The notes under the pieces: generated by a model
What the model saw: the letters and a program-made list of their open reading frames with translations, nothing else
Databases searched by the model: none
What the model was told of the DNA's origin: nothing
In this document: positions 24,946 to 32,074 of the stretch, in pieces
Position numbering within the stretch: the stretch's first letter is position 1
How the letters are laid out: each line of letters starts with the position of its first letter
Program-made: the position numbers and the translations under genes
NCBI GenBank assembly: GCA_937885465.1
Contig: CAKZZM010000103.1
Span: 1-32,100, forward strand
Direction of reading: 5' to 3'
Source: an uncultured Bacteroidales bacterium
Lineage (GTDB): Bacteria; Bacteroidota; Bacteroidia; Bacteroidales; Paludibacteraceae
DNA length: 32,100 bases

Positions 24946-24951
24946 AGTAAT

Positions 24952-26238
24952 TTATTGTACACTAATTATATCAATTTCTACACGTCTGTTACGAGACCTT
25001 CCCTCGTCTGTATCGTTAGTATCAATTGGTTTGGTTGCGCCAAAACCATCCGTAGTAAGCCTCTGATGGTCAATCCCGTGAGCTACTAAATACGCAGCAA
25101 CAGCCTCCGCTCGTTTGCGTGACAGACGCAGATTATAATCGTCCTTCCCTACATTGTCAGTGTGACCATTGATGGCTATACGCATATTTGGGAACGATGT
25201 AAGCATACGCACTAAAGTGTTCAAGTAATCTTCTGAATCAGAACGGATAGTCGCTTTATTAAAATCAAATTTCAAATCATCAAAGGCACATATTTTTTTA
25301 GTGGAAATATCTGTGCCTAATGTTACAAATGCGATCATCTCGTCAAGGGAATAACATTCCTTTTCTTCAACACTAATCACTTCATGCCTCTTCTCCGGCT
25401 CCGGTTCGGGTTCTAAAACAGGTTCCGAATTGGGTTGAGGAGCAGGTTTTGCTTTACGCTTTTCCACTATGTCTGTCATATCAAATGGCAAACCAACAGT
25501 GACTGCCAGCTCGAAATCATGATTCTTCCTAAAACCCTGAACTGCATAGCCCTTACCATTTATAGGTTGTGCATACTGACCTTTTTCATACTTCGAGAAT
25601 GTATTGACCAAACCGAGATGATAACCGAACTCAGCCCCCACTACCAGGTCATAACTCTCAACGATTGGTATCACAAACTTGCAACCGGCTCCAAAATAGA
25701 ATCCGAAATCAACAGGCGCAATACTCCCCTTGGTCAGTGGCTTGATGGTATAATGGTCTTTACCTTGTTGATAGTCAATATTCCCTCCTGCTACAAAGTC
25801 CAAACTCGGACCAAAACCAACGTATGGTTGTATCCAATTATCACGCATAAAAGTCCATATAAATGGAGCACGAATGTCGAAATATGTAGCACGTATCTTG
25901 TAATCCAACGAGTAGTCGGTAGCAGACATATTACCGCCTCTACCAATATACAATAATTCAGGGCGTACAGATAGACTTTCCCAAAAACGGTAATCCACAA
26001 AAATGCCACCTAAACCGCTCGCTATCCATGTGTTGTCATAATTCTTATACATAGGATCGGAATACCGCATATTGGGAATTGATAATCCTAACTTCACTCC
26101 GGGAGTTAGAGTTCCGTAATCATTGCTCTGTAGCACTTGTGATTTCGTATCCTGTTGTAAAATAGATGTCTCATTCTCTTGAGCAACAATCGGAGCAAGG
26201 CTGCATACAAGAAGCATCAAAATACTAATACGCTTCAT
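24952..26238 (-). CDS. Outer-membrane beta-barrel protein with OmpA peptidoglycan-binding domain
   Basis: The 428-residue protein has a signal peptide (MKRISILMLLVCSLAPIVAQ), an N-terminal beta-barrel (about residues 44-250, PorT-like: GVKLGLSIPNMRYSDPM, VRPELLYIGRGG), a proline/glutamate linker (about 258-283) and a C-terminal OmpA domain (about 315-425). The OmpA domain shows the TDNVGKDDYNLRLSRKRAEAVAAYL and SRNRRVEI signatures of diaminopimelate binding. It probably links the outer membrane to peptidoglycan. It is co-transcribed with the lipoprotein gene 6 bp upstream and may form a pair with it. Confidence 0.85.
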   Translation of the reverse strand: MKRISILMLLVCSLAPIVAQENETSILQQDTKSQVLQSNDYGTLTPGVKLGLSIPNMRYSDPMYKNYDNTWIASGLGGIFVDYRFWESLSVRPELLYIGRGGNMSATDYSLDYKIRATYFDIRAPFIWTFMRDNWIQPYVGFGPSLDFVAGGNIDYQQGKDHYTIKPLTKGSIAPVDFGFYFGAGCKFVIPIVESYDLVVGAEFGYHLGLVNTFSKYEKGQYAQPINGKGYAVQGFRKNHDFELAVTVGLPFDMTDIVEKRKAKPAPQPNSEPVLEPEPEPEKRHEVISVEEKECYSLDEMIAFVTLGTDISTKKICAFDDLKFDFNKATIRSDSEDYLNTLVRMLTSFPNMRIAINGHTDNVGKDDYNLRLSRKRAEAVAAYLVAHGIDHQRLTTDGFGATKPIDTNDTDEGRSRNRRVEIDIISVQ

Positions 26239-26244
26239 AACTCA

Positions 26245-26979
26245 TTACTTTTCAATTGAACGTTCGGAGACGTTCTCCACGTTTAACATATTCTTTTCCA
26301 ACATATCTTGTATTCCTTTATTCTCTGATTGCTGCATCCGTGTAGGAGCTTTTTGAGACTCTTCATACCATGCCTGCCGAGACGCGAGATTAGTATTATC
26401 GTAGAATACACGATAGCCGTTCACAGGCATTAACTTGTCATCAGGATCATTCTTCTCTAACATAATAAAGGCATATTTACAATTCTTAATCCCTGCACTT
26501 GATATGGTTCCGGATACTAAGGTGGACATTGTTGACCATGTATAGCCATCACTCCTTTGGTGATGAGCTACGAAATATGCTGTAAAATCGTTATTATTCC
26601 CCGTAATATATACTTTTTCTGCGTACGATGTGCTACTGGCTTGCTTTTCGGCGTATTGACATGAACCGCCCACCTGATTCAAAAACGCCATATAGCAATC
26701 ACTAAACACATGCCCTATTTCGAAATCTCCTACCGAATTGTAAGATAATACCATCTCACTCATCACGTACTCGCCTTGAATAATAGGGGGCAGTTTCCCC
26801 TCATAAATCGACATGTGAGACTCAAATTCACTTCTAATCGATGCAGGAATGATATCATCAGGAACATCTTCCACTACGATAATCTCAGGAAGAATGACAG
26901 TATCTTTACTATCTTCCAAACAACTCGTCAGTATTAGAGAACACGTGACAAGCATCGCAACTAAATTTAACTTTCTCAT
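26245..26979 (-). CDS. Lipoprotein of unknown function
   Basis: The 244-residue protein has a lipobox (MLVTCSLILTSCLEDS), with the lipidation cysteine at residue 20. I recognise no family; it has an acidic start and a beta-rich middle with GDFEIGHVF, YAEKVYITG and TAYFVAHHQRSDGYTW. It is the first gene of a unit with the OmpA-family protein. Its last ~13 residues, ending VENVSERSIEK, come from a dispersed repeat copy (26259-26280), so the true C-terminus may be near MLEKNMLN. A long leader lies upstream (see 26980-27292). Confidence 0.7.
   Translation of the reverse strand: MRKLNLVAMLVTCSLILTSCLEDSKDTVILPEIIVVEDVPDDIIPASIRSEFESHMSIYEGKLPPIIQGEYVMSEMVLSYNSVGDFEIGHVFSDCYMAFLNQVGGSCQYAEKQASSTSYAEKVYITGNNNDFTAYFVAHHQRSDGYTWSTMSTLVSGTISSAGIKNCKYAFIMLEKNDPDDKLMPVNGYRVFYDNTNLASRQAWYEESQKAPTRMQQSENKGIQDMLEKNMLNVENVSERSIEK
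26259..26280 (+). repeat. Dispersed AGAACGT hairpin repeat inside lipoprotein 3' end
   Basis: AACGTTCGGAGACGTTCTCCAC reads in frame on the minus strand as the lipoprotein tail VENVSERS. It uses the same translation frame as the copy in the GT9 gene. Confidence 0.85.
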
Positions 26980-27292
26980 AAAATGTGGTTTACCCCTGCT
27001 CTGACGGCTTCGCAGGTCTTGCCCCGTTTGGAGAGTGCCGGTTCTCTATAGAGTCGTCTGCGCTATATGAAATAAGGAACACAAAAAATATGAGCGTTCC
27101 CTTATCCATTTCGAGGCTGTAGGAATTGCCCATAACACCGATAAGTCACGCCCATATACAATATGGACGTTTGCTGACTTATTATTGGTGTCATTTAAAA
27201 ACTTCCTACATTTCGAAATGTCCTATAAATCGCAAACGCGAATAATTAATATGTCATGTTTAGCGTCAATTTAAGATGGTAATTCTCAATTG
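26980..27292 (-). ncRNA. Long structured leader or small RNA before the lipoprotein gene
   Basis: This ~313-bp stretch has no protein gene. On the minus strand it follows a promoter and shows five nested helices at 27107-27220: 8 bp (27107-27114 with 27213-27220), 8 bp (27118-27125 with 27203-27210), 5 bp (27135-27139 with 27187-27191), 8 bp (27141-27148 with 27175-27182) and 6 bp (27152-27157 with 27161-27166, loop 27158-27160). A separate hairpin lies at 27072-27105 and a GTCAATT/AATTGAC hairpin sits at the 5' end. It could be a stable leader, a 6S-like RNA, or a small mobile palindrome. No intrinsic terminator separates it from the gene. Confidence 0.55.
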
Positions 27293-27298
27293 ACAATG

Positions 27299-27330
27299 CA
27301 AAGGTAGTACCATTTTTTCAATTATGCAAA
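27299..27330 (-). promoter_or_regulatory. Bacteroidetes-type promoter for the lipoprotein/OmpA unit
   Basis: On the minus strand TTTG (27327-27330), a 20-bp spacer and TACCTTTG (27299-27306) match the consensus. The predicted start is near 27292, just before the structured leader. Confidence 0.8.
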
Positions 27331-27420
27331 TATTTATGCAAAAAACTTTCGATAATAGATGATAAAAGAAAGTCTTGTAAGTGCAAAATGGTCCGACGAC
27401 CGAACTTTCAGAAAAGAAAT

Positions 27421-27439
27421 AGGCGTGCCGAAGCACGCC
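27421..27439 (-). terminator. Intrinsic terminator after the SusD-fusion/CBM region
   Basis: GGCGTGC, a TTCG tetraloop and GCACGCC (27422-27439) form a 7-bp GC stem, followed on the minus strand by a T-rich tail. It lies between the CBM26-like remnant and the next promoter. Confidence 0.85.
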
Positions 27440-27466
27440 CATTTGAATTAAAACACTCAGAGAGAA

Positions 27467-27676
27467 TTACCTCAGATTAGCCTGAATGTCAATCTCTTGA
27501 TCTGTAGATATGTCTGTAATGTCATTGGTTTGAGCACTACCATTGCTGAATATCACACAGATGGGAGCAACAACATCCCGGAACTCATATACTACTTTAC
27601 CATTAGTGATTGTGAGTTCTTCACCCTGCCAACTTGCGAAGAAGTTTCCAACTGAATTCCAAGCCCCAATATGGCA
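27467..27676 (-). pseudogene. CBM26-like starch-binding module remnant
   Basis: In the same frame as the SusD-fusion gene, after its TGA (27737-27739) and two more stops TAG (27683-27685) and TAA (27677-27679), the frame opens for ~69 codons. It reads IGAWNSVGNFFASWQGEELT, then GKVVYEFRD, VIFSNGSAQTNDI and a final TAA at 27467. The W-x-G-x-F-xx-W-x-G and IFNNG-xx-QT features resemble starch-binding CBM26 modules. It has no start codon nearby. It probably was the next C-terminal module of the SusD-fusion protein, or the end of a lost SusE/F-like gene, cut off by mutation. Confidence 0.65.
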
Positions 27677-27736
27677 TTATTCCTAATAGAAAGGAACAAC
27701 ACCGAGTACCTTGATATTAGTGGTCGCAAGCGGAGT

Positions 27737-30700
27737 TCATGGAGTAAAAACAGCTTTGATGGATGTGATGGAGAAACCATCAAATTCAAGTGTAATTTCA
27801 ATATCATAAACTCCTTCCGTTACAATAGTGATATTACTCCAATGGTCAATAGCCGTGACTCCTTCGATATTCAGCCTATTATCATCAAAACTTATCCAAG
27901 CACCATTAACACGGAACTTGAAGTCAGCGTCAGCAGTGAAGTTTATGCCGGTCATATTGAACACATAGGTACCGGCTTTGGTGGTTGCATCTGTTACATT
28001 GGATTTAGCAGCATCGTAAACAGCCTGCATCGTGCCGGATGGATCCGCCCAATAATTCATTGAACCTGAGATTCCAACCACGAAAGTGGAAGGATCAATA
28101 ACAGCGGCAGCAGTCTTCGTTATAATGTATGAGAAACTATTAGACACCTCACCCGACTGAGGCGAGAAAATCAGTTGAATATCATATACTCCACGCTCAT
28201 CAACTGTGATGTTATCGCCACCGGGAACCATATCTTTACCAAGGTTGGTGTTAGCCGAAACTTGCTGAGTCTCGCCATCGAGGAAAATCCTCCAGCCGTG
28301 TTCATCTTTGAACTTAAAGGTTGAGTTAGCAGTGATTTCAACATTCTTCCAAGTCCAAGTCTGACCATCAGCAGAGACCTCATCATATTTTGTATAACCC
28401 CAATAATTCATATCACCGCTTATGCCCCACTCAACAGGAACAAGCACAAGCGTTGCCAATTCGTGGTCATAAACAATATGATAGAAACCGGTCGGAACAT
28501 TAAGAAGAGAAACTGAGCCTGCCTCCAAGCGATAAGCGGCACAGTCGTAAGAGTCGGCTTGAATAGTGGTTGCGGTCAAACTGCCACCCAGCATTGTTTC
28601 TTTTCCGTTGGATAGTATGCTGAAATAGAATTTGTCGTCCTCATTCAGATAGATATACTTTTCAAACATTCCTTCGCGGTCACTGTAGGTCACTTCATTT
28701 TGAGCCTTACTGAAGCGAAGGTTCTTTTTGTCCGTTTTGTTCTCTTCAAAGTTAATGTATATGCCGTCTACTTCGCTAACTTGAATTTTGCTAACTTGGA
28801 CTTGTTGAGGTATATCCATTACGCCTGATGAATCGGAAGTGTTCTCCAAATAATCAATATAACTTGCGTCATTATACTTTCCAAAACGGATAAGGTCGCG
28901 GTGGCGGACACACTCCCAGTAGAATTCCCGACCGCGCTCATCTAAGAGTTCATCAAGCGTAAGAGAGGTGTAGTAATTGACACCGGCACGCTGACGGATC
29001 TTGCGGAATTCAGCGTCTGCCAGTACGGAATTAAGGCTTGCGCCCTCGCCACCGCGCAATACTGCTTCCGCCTTCATATAAAGGACATCTGCATAACGGA
29101 ATAGCACAAAGTCGTTTTCCATATAACTATATGTTCCGGTAAGGTCAGGTTCGTACTTAATCATACGCGCTCCCTCATTGCGACCTGCATTCGTGAATGA
29201 GGTGATATGAGGAGTAATGATTACATCTTCATATGTATAATAATCTTTGACAATCGTCCCGTCCTTTTTCACAGGACCTGCAAACCAACCGTGTCCTGAA
29301 TAAGCATCGGTGCCTTGCAGCGTATCACAGAGGCCGCGCAGGTCATTACTATACTCAAAACGATTGATGAACGACTCGGTAGCCGAAAAGCCATTCCATG
29401 GCTGTTCAATTAAGTTCCATGCAGTCTGCATTACAAACGGTAAAGTCAACAATTGCAGACGTGCCTTGTTAGACATGTTATACCGATTCTGCCAAGAGCC
29501 AATACTACCGTCTTCTACTATCACAAAGATATTCTCCCTACTCTGTTCATTGCGGATTTTGAAGTTTGTAAAGTAATCGTCTTCAATAGAGTATGCCCCT
29601 GAAGATATTACACTATCACAACAACTGATAGCATGCGTGTAGAAGTCGGAAGCAGCGGAAATGGAGGTTGCAGAGAGTTGAATATTTTGCGGCGTGCAGC
29701 CAAACGACTCGGCATTTAGATACAAGCGGGCTAACAGTGAGTAAGCAAAACCCTGTGTCACCTTGCCTATATATTGGCTGCGGTTTGTATCTGTCACAAC
29801 AGGCAGTTGTTTTGCATTCTCTTCCAAATCATCCACCAACTTGCTCCATATCACAGGTGCAGAGTGTAATGTGCCCGATGAATTGGCGACATATTCCTGC
29901 TCGTCTTGCCAGCAGAAACTACCAAAGCAGTCTAACATTAGATAGCCGTAATAATCGCGAAGAATGGTGTATTCCAAGATGAGCGGTTGCTTTTTCGCAT
30001 CACTAACCGAACTGTATGTGAGGTTTTCTATCATCTGTTCGCAAGCAGAAATGCCTTCTGTCAGTTGTTGGTAGAGGTTCTTGGTATGCTCGCCATAGTT
30101 TGTGTGATTATGAATATTGCGCCATGAACCGTTATTGTCCCAGTCACCGCCAACGCGGGTAGGAACAACAGCCTCATCAGTTGTCAGTTCGCTGAAGCCG
30201 AAATAGCCCCAATGGTCGTGCAGGTACTTAATGTTTACGTAGGGCGAAGCGTAGGATAAATAATTCTCGTCATTGAGCCATTCGCTTATCTGCATCGGTC
30301 GAACTTCTATTTCTGTGGTGGCTTGATATTCGTTAGTTGAATTATTATTACTATAGTCCGTTACATTTACCGTAGCCGTCAGGGTGGTAGTACCTAATCG
30401 CAAGCCTGTTACATTGCAGGCTGCAAGTGCATAAGAAGAAGGCGTCGTCTCGCTGATGGTTACAATACTGTCATTCCCCACAGTCCAAGTAACATTATTC
30501 ACATAATAGAAGGGGAACGCGATATTCTGTATTTCAACCCGACTTGAACCGCCATTTTTGTGAACAATCAAATTCTGTGGTACAATATTCAAACGGGGGG
30601 CAAGCCGGTCAAAGACAATACTATCGATATTTTGTACTTCATACGAATATACGTATCCTTGTTTATCGAAAATATACATCGGCTTGTTTGTCGTCTCTGT

Positions 30701-30766
30701 TGCATCTTGTGAAAAGAGCAAATTCGTGAAAACGAGACTAATAATAAGTAAAAACAGCTTTTTCAT
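27737..30766 (-). CDS. SusD/RagB-family protein fused to Ig-like and SusE/F-like modules
   Basis: The 1009-residue protein has a signal peptide (MKKLFLLIISLVFTNLLFSQ) with no lipobox cysteine, unlike normal SusD lipoproteins. Then come a short YIFDKQGYVYSYEVQNIDSIVF module, an Ig-like domain (about 60-155), a SusD domain (about 160-660, with FRYADVLYMKAEAVLRGGEG and ERGREFYWECVRHRDLIRFG) and three carbohydrate-module-like regions. The last two (about 778-890 and 891-1009) are repeats of each other: GISGDMNYW/GISGSMNYW and GVYDIQL/GVYDIEI. They resemble SusE/F starch-binding domains. It probably binds starch or a related glycan at the surface. There is no SusC gene nearby. It starts 6 bp after the T9SS gene. 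Confidence 0.8.
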   Translation of the reverse strand: MKKLFLLIISLVFTNLLFSQDATETTNKPMYIFDKQGYVYSYEVQNIDSIVFDRLAPRLNIVPQNLIVHKNGGSSRVEIQNIAFPFYYVNNVTWTVGNDSIVTISETTPSSYALAACNVTGLRLGTTTLTATVNVTDYSNNNSTNEYQATTEIEVRPMQISEWLNDENYLSYASPYVNIKYLHDHWGYFGFSELTTDEAVVPTRVGGDWDNNGSWRNIHNHTNYGEHTKNLYQQLTEGISACEQMIENLTYSSVSDAKKQPLILEYTILRDYYGYLMLDCFGSFCWQDEQEYVANSSGTLHSAPVIWSKLVDDLEENAKQLPVVTDTNRSQYIGKVTQGFAYSLLARLYLNAESFGCTPQNIQLSATSISAASDFYTHAISCCDSVISSGAYSIEDDYFTNFKIRNEQSRENIFVIVEDGSIGSWQNRYNMSNKARLQLLTLPFVMQTAWNLIEQPWNGFSATESFINRFEYSNDLRGLCDTLQGTDAYSGHGWFAGPVKKDGTIVKDYYTYEDVIITPHITSFTNAGRNEGARMIKYEPDLTGTYSYMENDFVLFRYADVLYMKAEAVLRGGEGASLNSVLADAEFRKIRQRAGVNYYTSLTLDELLDERGREFYWECVRHRDLIRFGKYNDASYIDYLENTSDSSGVMDIPQQVQVSKIQVSEVDGIYINFEENKTDKKNLRFSKAQNEVTYSDREGMFEKYIYLNEDDKFYFSILSNGKETMLGGSLTATTIQADSYDCAAYRLEAGSVSLLNVPTGFYHIVYDHELATLVLVPVEWGISGDMNYWGYTKYDEVSADGQTWTWKNVEITANSTFKFKDEHGWRIFLDGETQQVSANTNLGKDMVPGGDNITVDERGVYDIQLIFSPQSGEVSNSFSYIITKTAAAVIDPSTFVVGISGSMNYWADPSGTMQAVYDAAKSNVTDATTKAGTYVFNMTGINFTADADFKFRVNGAWISFDDNRLNIEGVTAIDHWSNITIVTEGVYDIEITLEFDGFSITSIKAVFTP

Positions 30767-30772
30767 ACTCTA

Positions 30773-31291
30773 TTATTGTTTAATTAGTTTTACTGCGGTT
30801 TGATTTACTAAAATGATATATTGCCCTGTCGTAAGGGAAGACACATTGACTTGTGCCGTCGAGCCGTCTATAGCAACGCCTACTGTCATTAGCTGACCAC
30901 TAAGCGAATAAACTTGTATGCTCTGTATCGGCTCATAATTGGTTACCCGAACGCTGTATGTGGCAGGGTTAGGATAAAATTTCAGCGTATAATCACTAAA
31001 TGTCTCCTGCTCTACATCAGAAGGCGTGGGCGTTCCATTCTCCACATCTTCAAATACCAGAACCCGAACCTCATTTAAGGGTTTTTGTAATATTATATCT
31101 CTATTGGAGTTATAAATAATGATACTATCGTTGCGGAAAACAATTTTGGAATACAGCGAGAGCCACTCTATTTGCTCATTTTGGGATAGTTTATAAACTT
31201 TAAGTACCGGAGTTACTCCTTCACTGTGGGCAAGGAGCGTTCCAATGTAAGTCACTATGACAAACAAAGATAATAGGATTTTTTTTCTCAT
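30773..31291 (-). CDS. Small secreted protein with T9SS type A sorting domain
   Basis: The 172-residue protein has a signal peptide (MRKKILLSLFVIVTYIGTLLA), a short domain of ~70 residues (about 25-95) and a T9SS C-terminal sorting domain (about 101-172) with KFYPNPATYSVRV, IQVYSLSGQLM and TTGQYIILV. The short domain resembles N-terminal modules of other Bacteroidetes secreted proteins (VYKLSQN then IVF), including the start of the SusD-fusion neighbour. It is secreted through the outer membrane by T9SS and would be attached to the surface. It is the first gene of the unit. No catalytic domain is visible. Confidence 0.8.
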   Translation of the reverse strand: MRKKILLSLFVIVTYIGTLLAHSEGVTPVLKVYKLSQNEQIEWLSLYSKIVFRNDSIIIYNSNRDIILQKPLNEVRVLVFEDVENGTPTPSDVEQETFSDYTLKFYPNPATYSVRVTNYEPIQSIQVYSLSGQLMTVGVAIDGSTAQVNVSSLTTGQYIILVNQTAVKLIKQ

Positions 31292-31339
31292 AAGCGATCC
31301 CTAATTTTTCGTGTCGGGCACAACTTTTAAGTTAATTGG

Positions 31340-31401
31340 AATTAAATTGCAATTTAATTGGAATTTAAATGTAATTAAATTGTGATTAAATTGTGATTAA
31401 A
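31340..31401. repeat. Perfect 20-bp palindrome and 11-bp tandem repeat
   Basis: AATTAAATTGCAATTTAATT (31340-31359) is an exact palindrome. TTGTGATTAAA is repeated twice in tandem at 31380-31401. Both sit ~50-110 bp upstream of the T9SS gene, where no TAnnTTTG promoter is seen. It may be an operator, a curved-DNA site, or low-complexity DNA. Confidence 0.7.
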
Positions 31402-31512
31402 TTTATATTAAATGCTTAATATTATTTATTCTCTGTTTTTGCTTTAATTTTAATCAGAGTACATTTTTCTTCCTCCCGCTTCTCAACATCTCAACCATTA
31501 TGCACACTACAC

Positions 31513-31552
31513 ATATAAAATTAAAAGCGTGAAGATCACTTGTTCCTCACGC
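31513..31552 (-). terminator. Intrinsic terminator of a minus-strand RNA
   Basis: On the minus strand GCGTGA pairs with TCACGC (hairpin 31527-31552), followed by TTTTAATTTTA. It sets the direction of the structured RNA next to it. Confidence 0.75.
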
Positions 31553-31717
31553 TACCCCAGGGCTTCGCAATCCCCGCATAAAGTAGAAAAACAACCGAAG
31601 TCCACGCCCGATATATAAACCCACCCGCCCAATGGGCGAGGACGGATATACATACCACGAGGACATTCATCGTTGCTGTCCGGACTTTATGCTAAATTTT
31701 GCGAAGATTCGGAGTAG
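31515..31717 (-). ncRNA. Structured small RNA, possibly 6S-like
   Basis: Three nested helices, 24 bp in total, enclose the region: CTACTCC/GGGGTAG (31711-31717 with 31552-31558, one GU pair), CTTCGCAA/TTGCGAAG (31699-31706 with 31563-31570) and GCATAAAGT/ACTTTATGC (31684-31692 with 31576-31584). Inside are CAAC/GTTG, GTCC/GGAC and a CGCCC/GGGCG hairpin (31626-31638). A terminator follows. The ~200-nt rod with internal loops resembles 6S RNA, but no sequence match can be made here. Its 5' end is unknown; the nearest clear promoter is at 31938-31968. Confidence 0.6.
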
Positions 31718-31848
31718 TCGCAAACAACATTAATAAACGCCTTTTATGTCATCCCATTTAACGTCTCAGATCCGACGTGCCGTTTATTACGCTGTCGGTG
31801 CCAGCGTCTCTATTCTACGTCCGAGAAAGACGTTATAATATAAGTATG

Positions 31849-31870
31849 AACGTTCGGAGACGTTCTCCAC
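31849..31870 (+). repeat. Dispersed AGAACGT hairpin repeat
   Basis: AACGTTCGGAGACGTTCTCCAC is identical to the copies at 19210, 19313 and 26259. It lies between the minus-strand promoter (31938-31968) and the structured RNA. Confidence 0.88.
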
Positions 31871-31937
31871 TTAAAATTAAAAATTGCCCCGTGAGTTATA
31901 GTCTTATAACTAAACTGCACATTTCTATAAGCGGAAA

Positions 31938-31968
31938 CAAAGGTACTGCTTTTTTTTTAATCAACAAA
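31938..31968 (-). promoter_or_regulatory. Bacteroidetes-type promoter reading toward the structured RNA
   Basis: On the minus strand TTTG (31965-31968), a 19-bp spacer and TACCTTTG (31938-31945) match the consensus. The same -7 box occurs at 27299. No open reading frame follows for 640 bp, which suggests an RNA product or a long leader for the T9SS gene. Confidence 0.72.
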
Positions 31969-31996
31969 ACTTTTTCATTTTTTTTTTTAATATTTT

Positions 31997-32074
31997 GACG
32001 AAGGACAAAAGACAAAGGACGATGGACAATGGATAAAGGACAAAAGATAAAGGACAAAAGATAAAGGACAAAAG
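31997..32074 (+). repeat. AGGACAAAAGA simple-repeat tract
   Basis: Three exact 14-bp units ATAAAGGACAAAAG (32033-32046, 32047-32060 and 32061-32074) follow looser copies from 31997. The tract is A/G-rich on one strand and non-coding. It is related to the 14-bp unit inside the O-antigen ligase gene. Confidence 0.85.

Noticed and set aside
24883..25089. Plus-strand ORF of 68 aa
   Set aside because: It overlaps repeat DNA and the OmpA gene in the wrong frame.
25435..25956. Plus-strand ORF of 173 aa
   Set aside because: It is a shadow within the OmpA-family gene and has no family features.
27671..28063. Plus-strand ORF of 130 aa
   Set aside because: It is antisense to the SusD-fusion C-terminal modules.
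31515..31720. RNase P RNA or tmRNA
   Set aside because: A short AAAGTCCGGAC match recalls RNase P, but the ~200-nt length and lack of other conserved blocks do not fit. No tRNA-like end or tag reading frame for tmRNA is seen.
3474..31870. CRISPR array
   Set aside because: The repeats are scattered at irregular distances, and nothing like regular unique spacers or cas genes is present.
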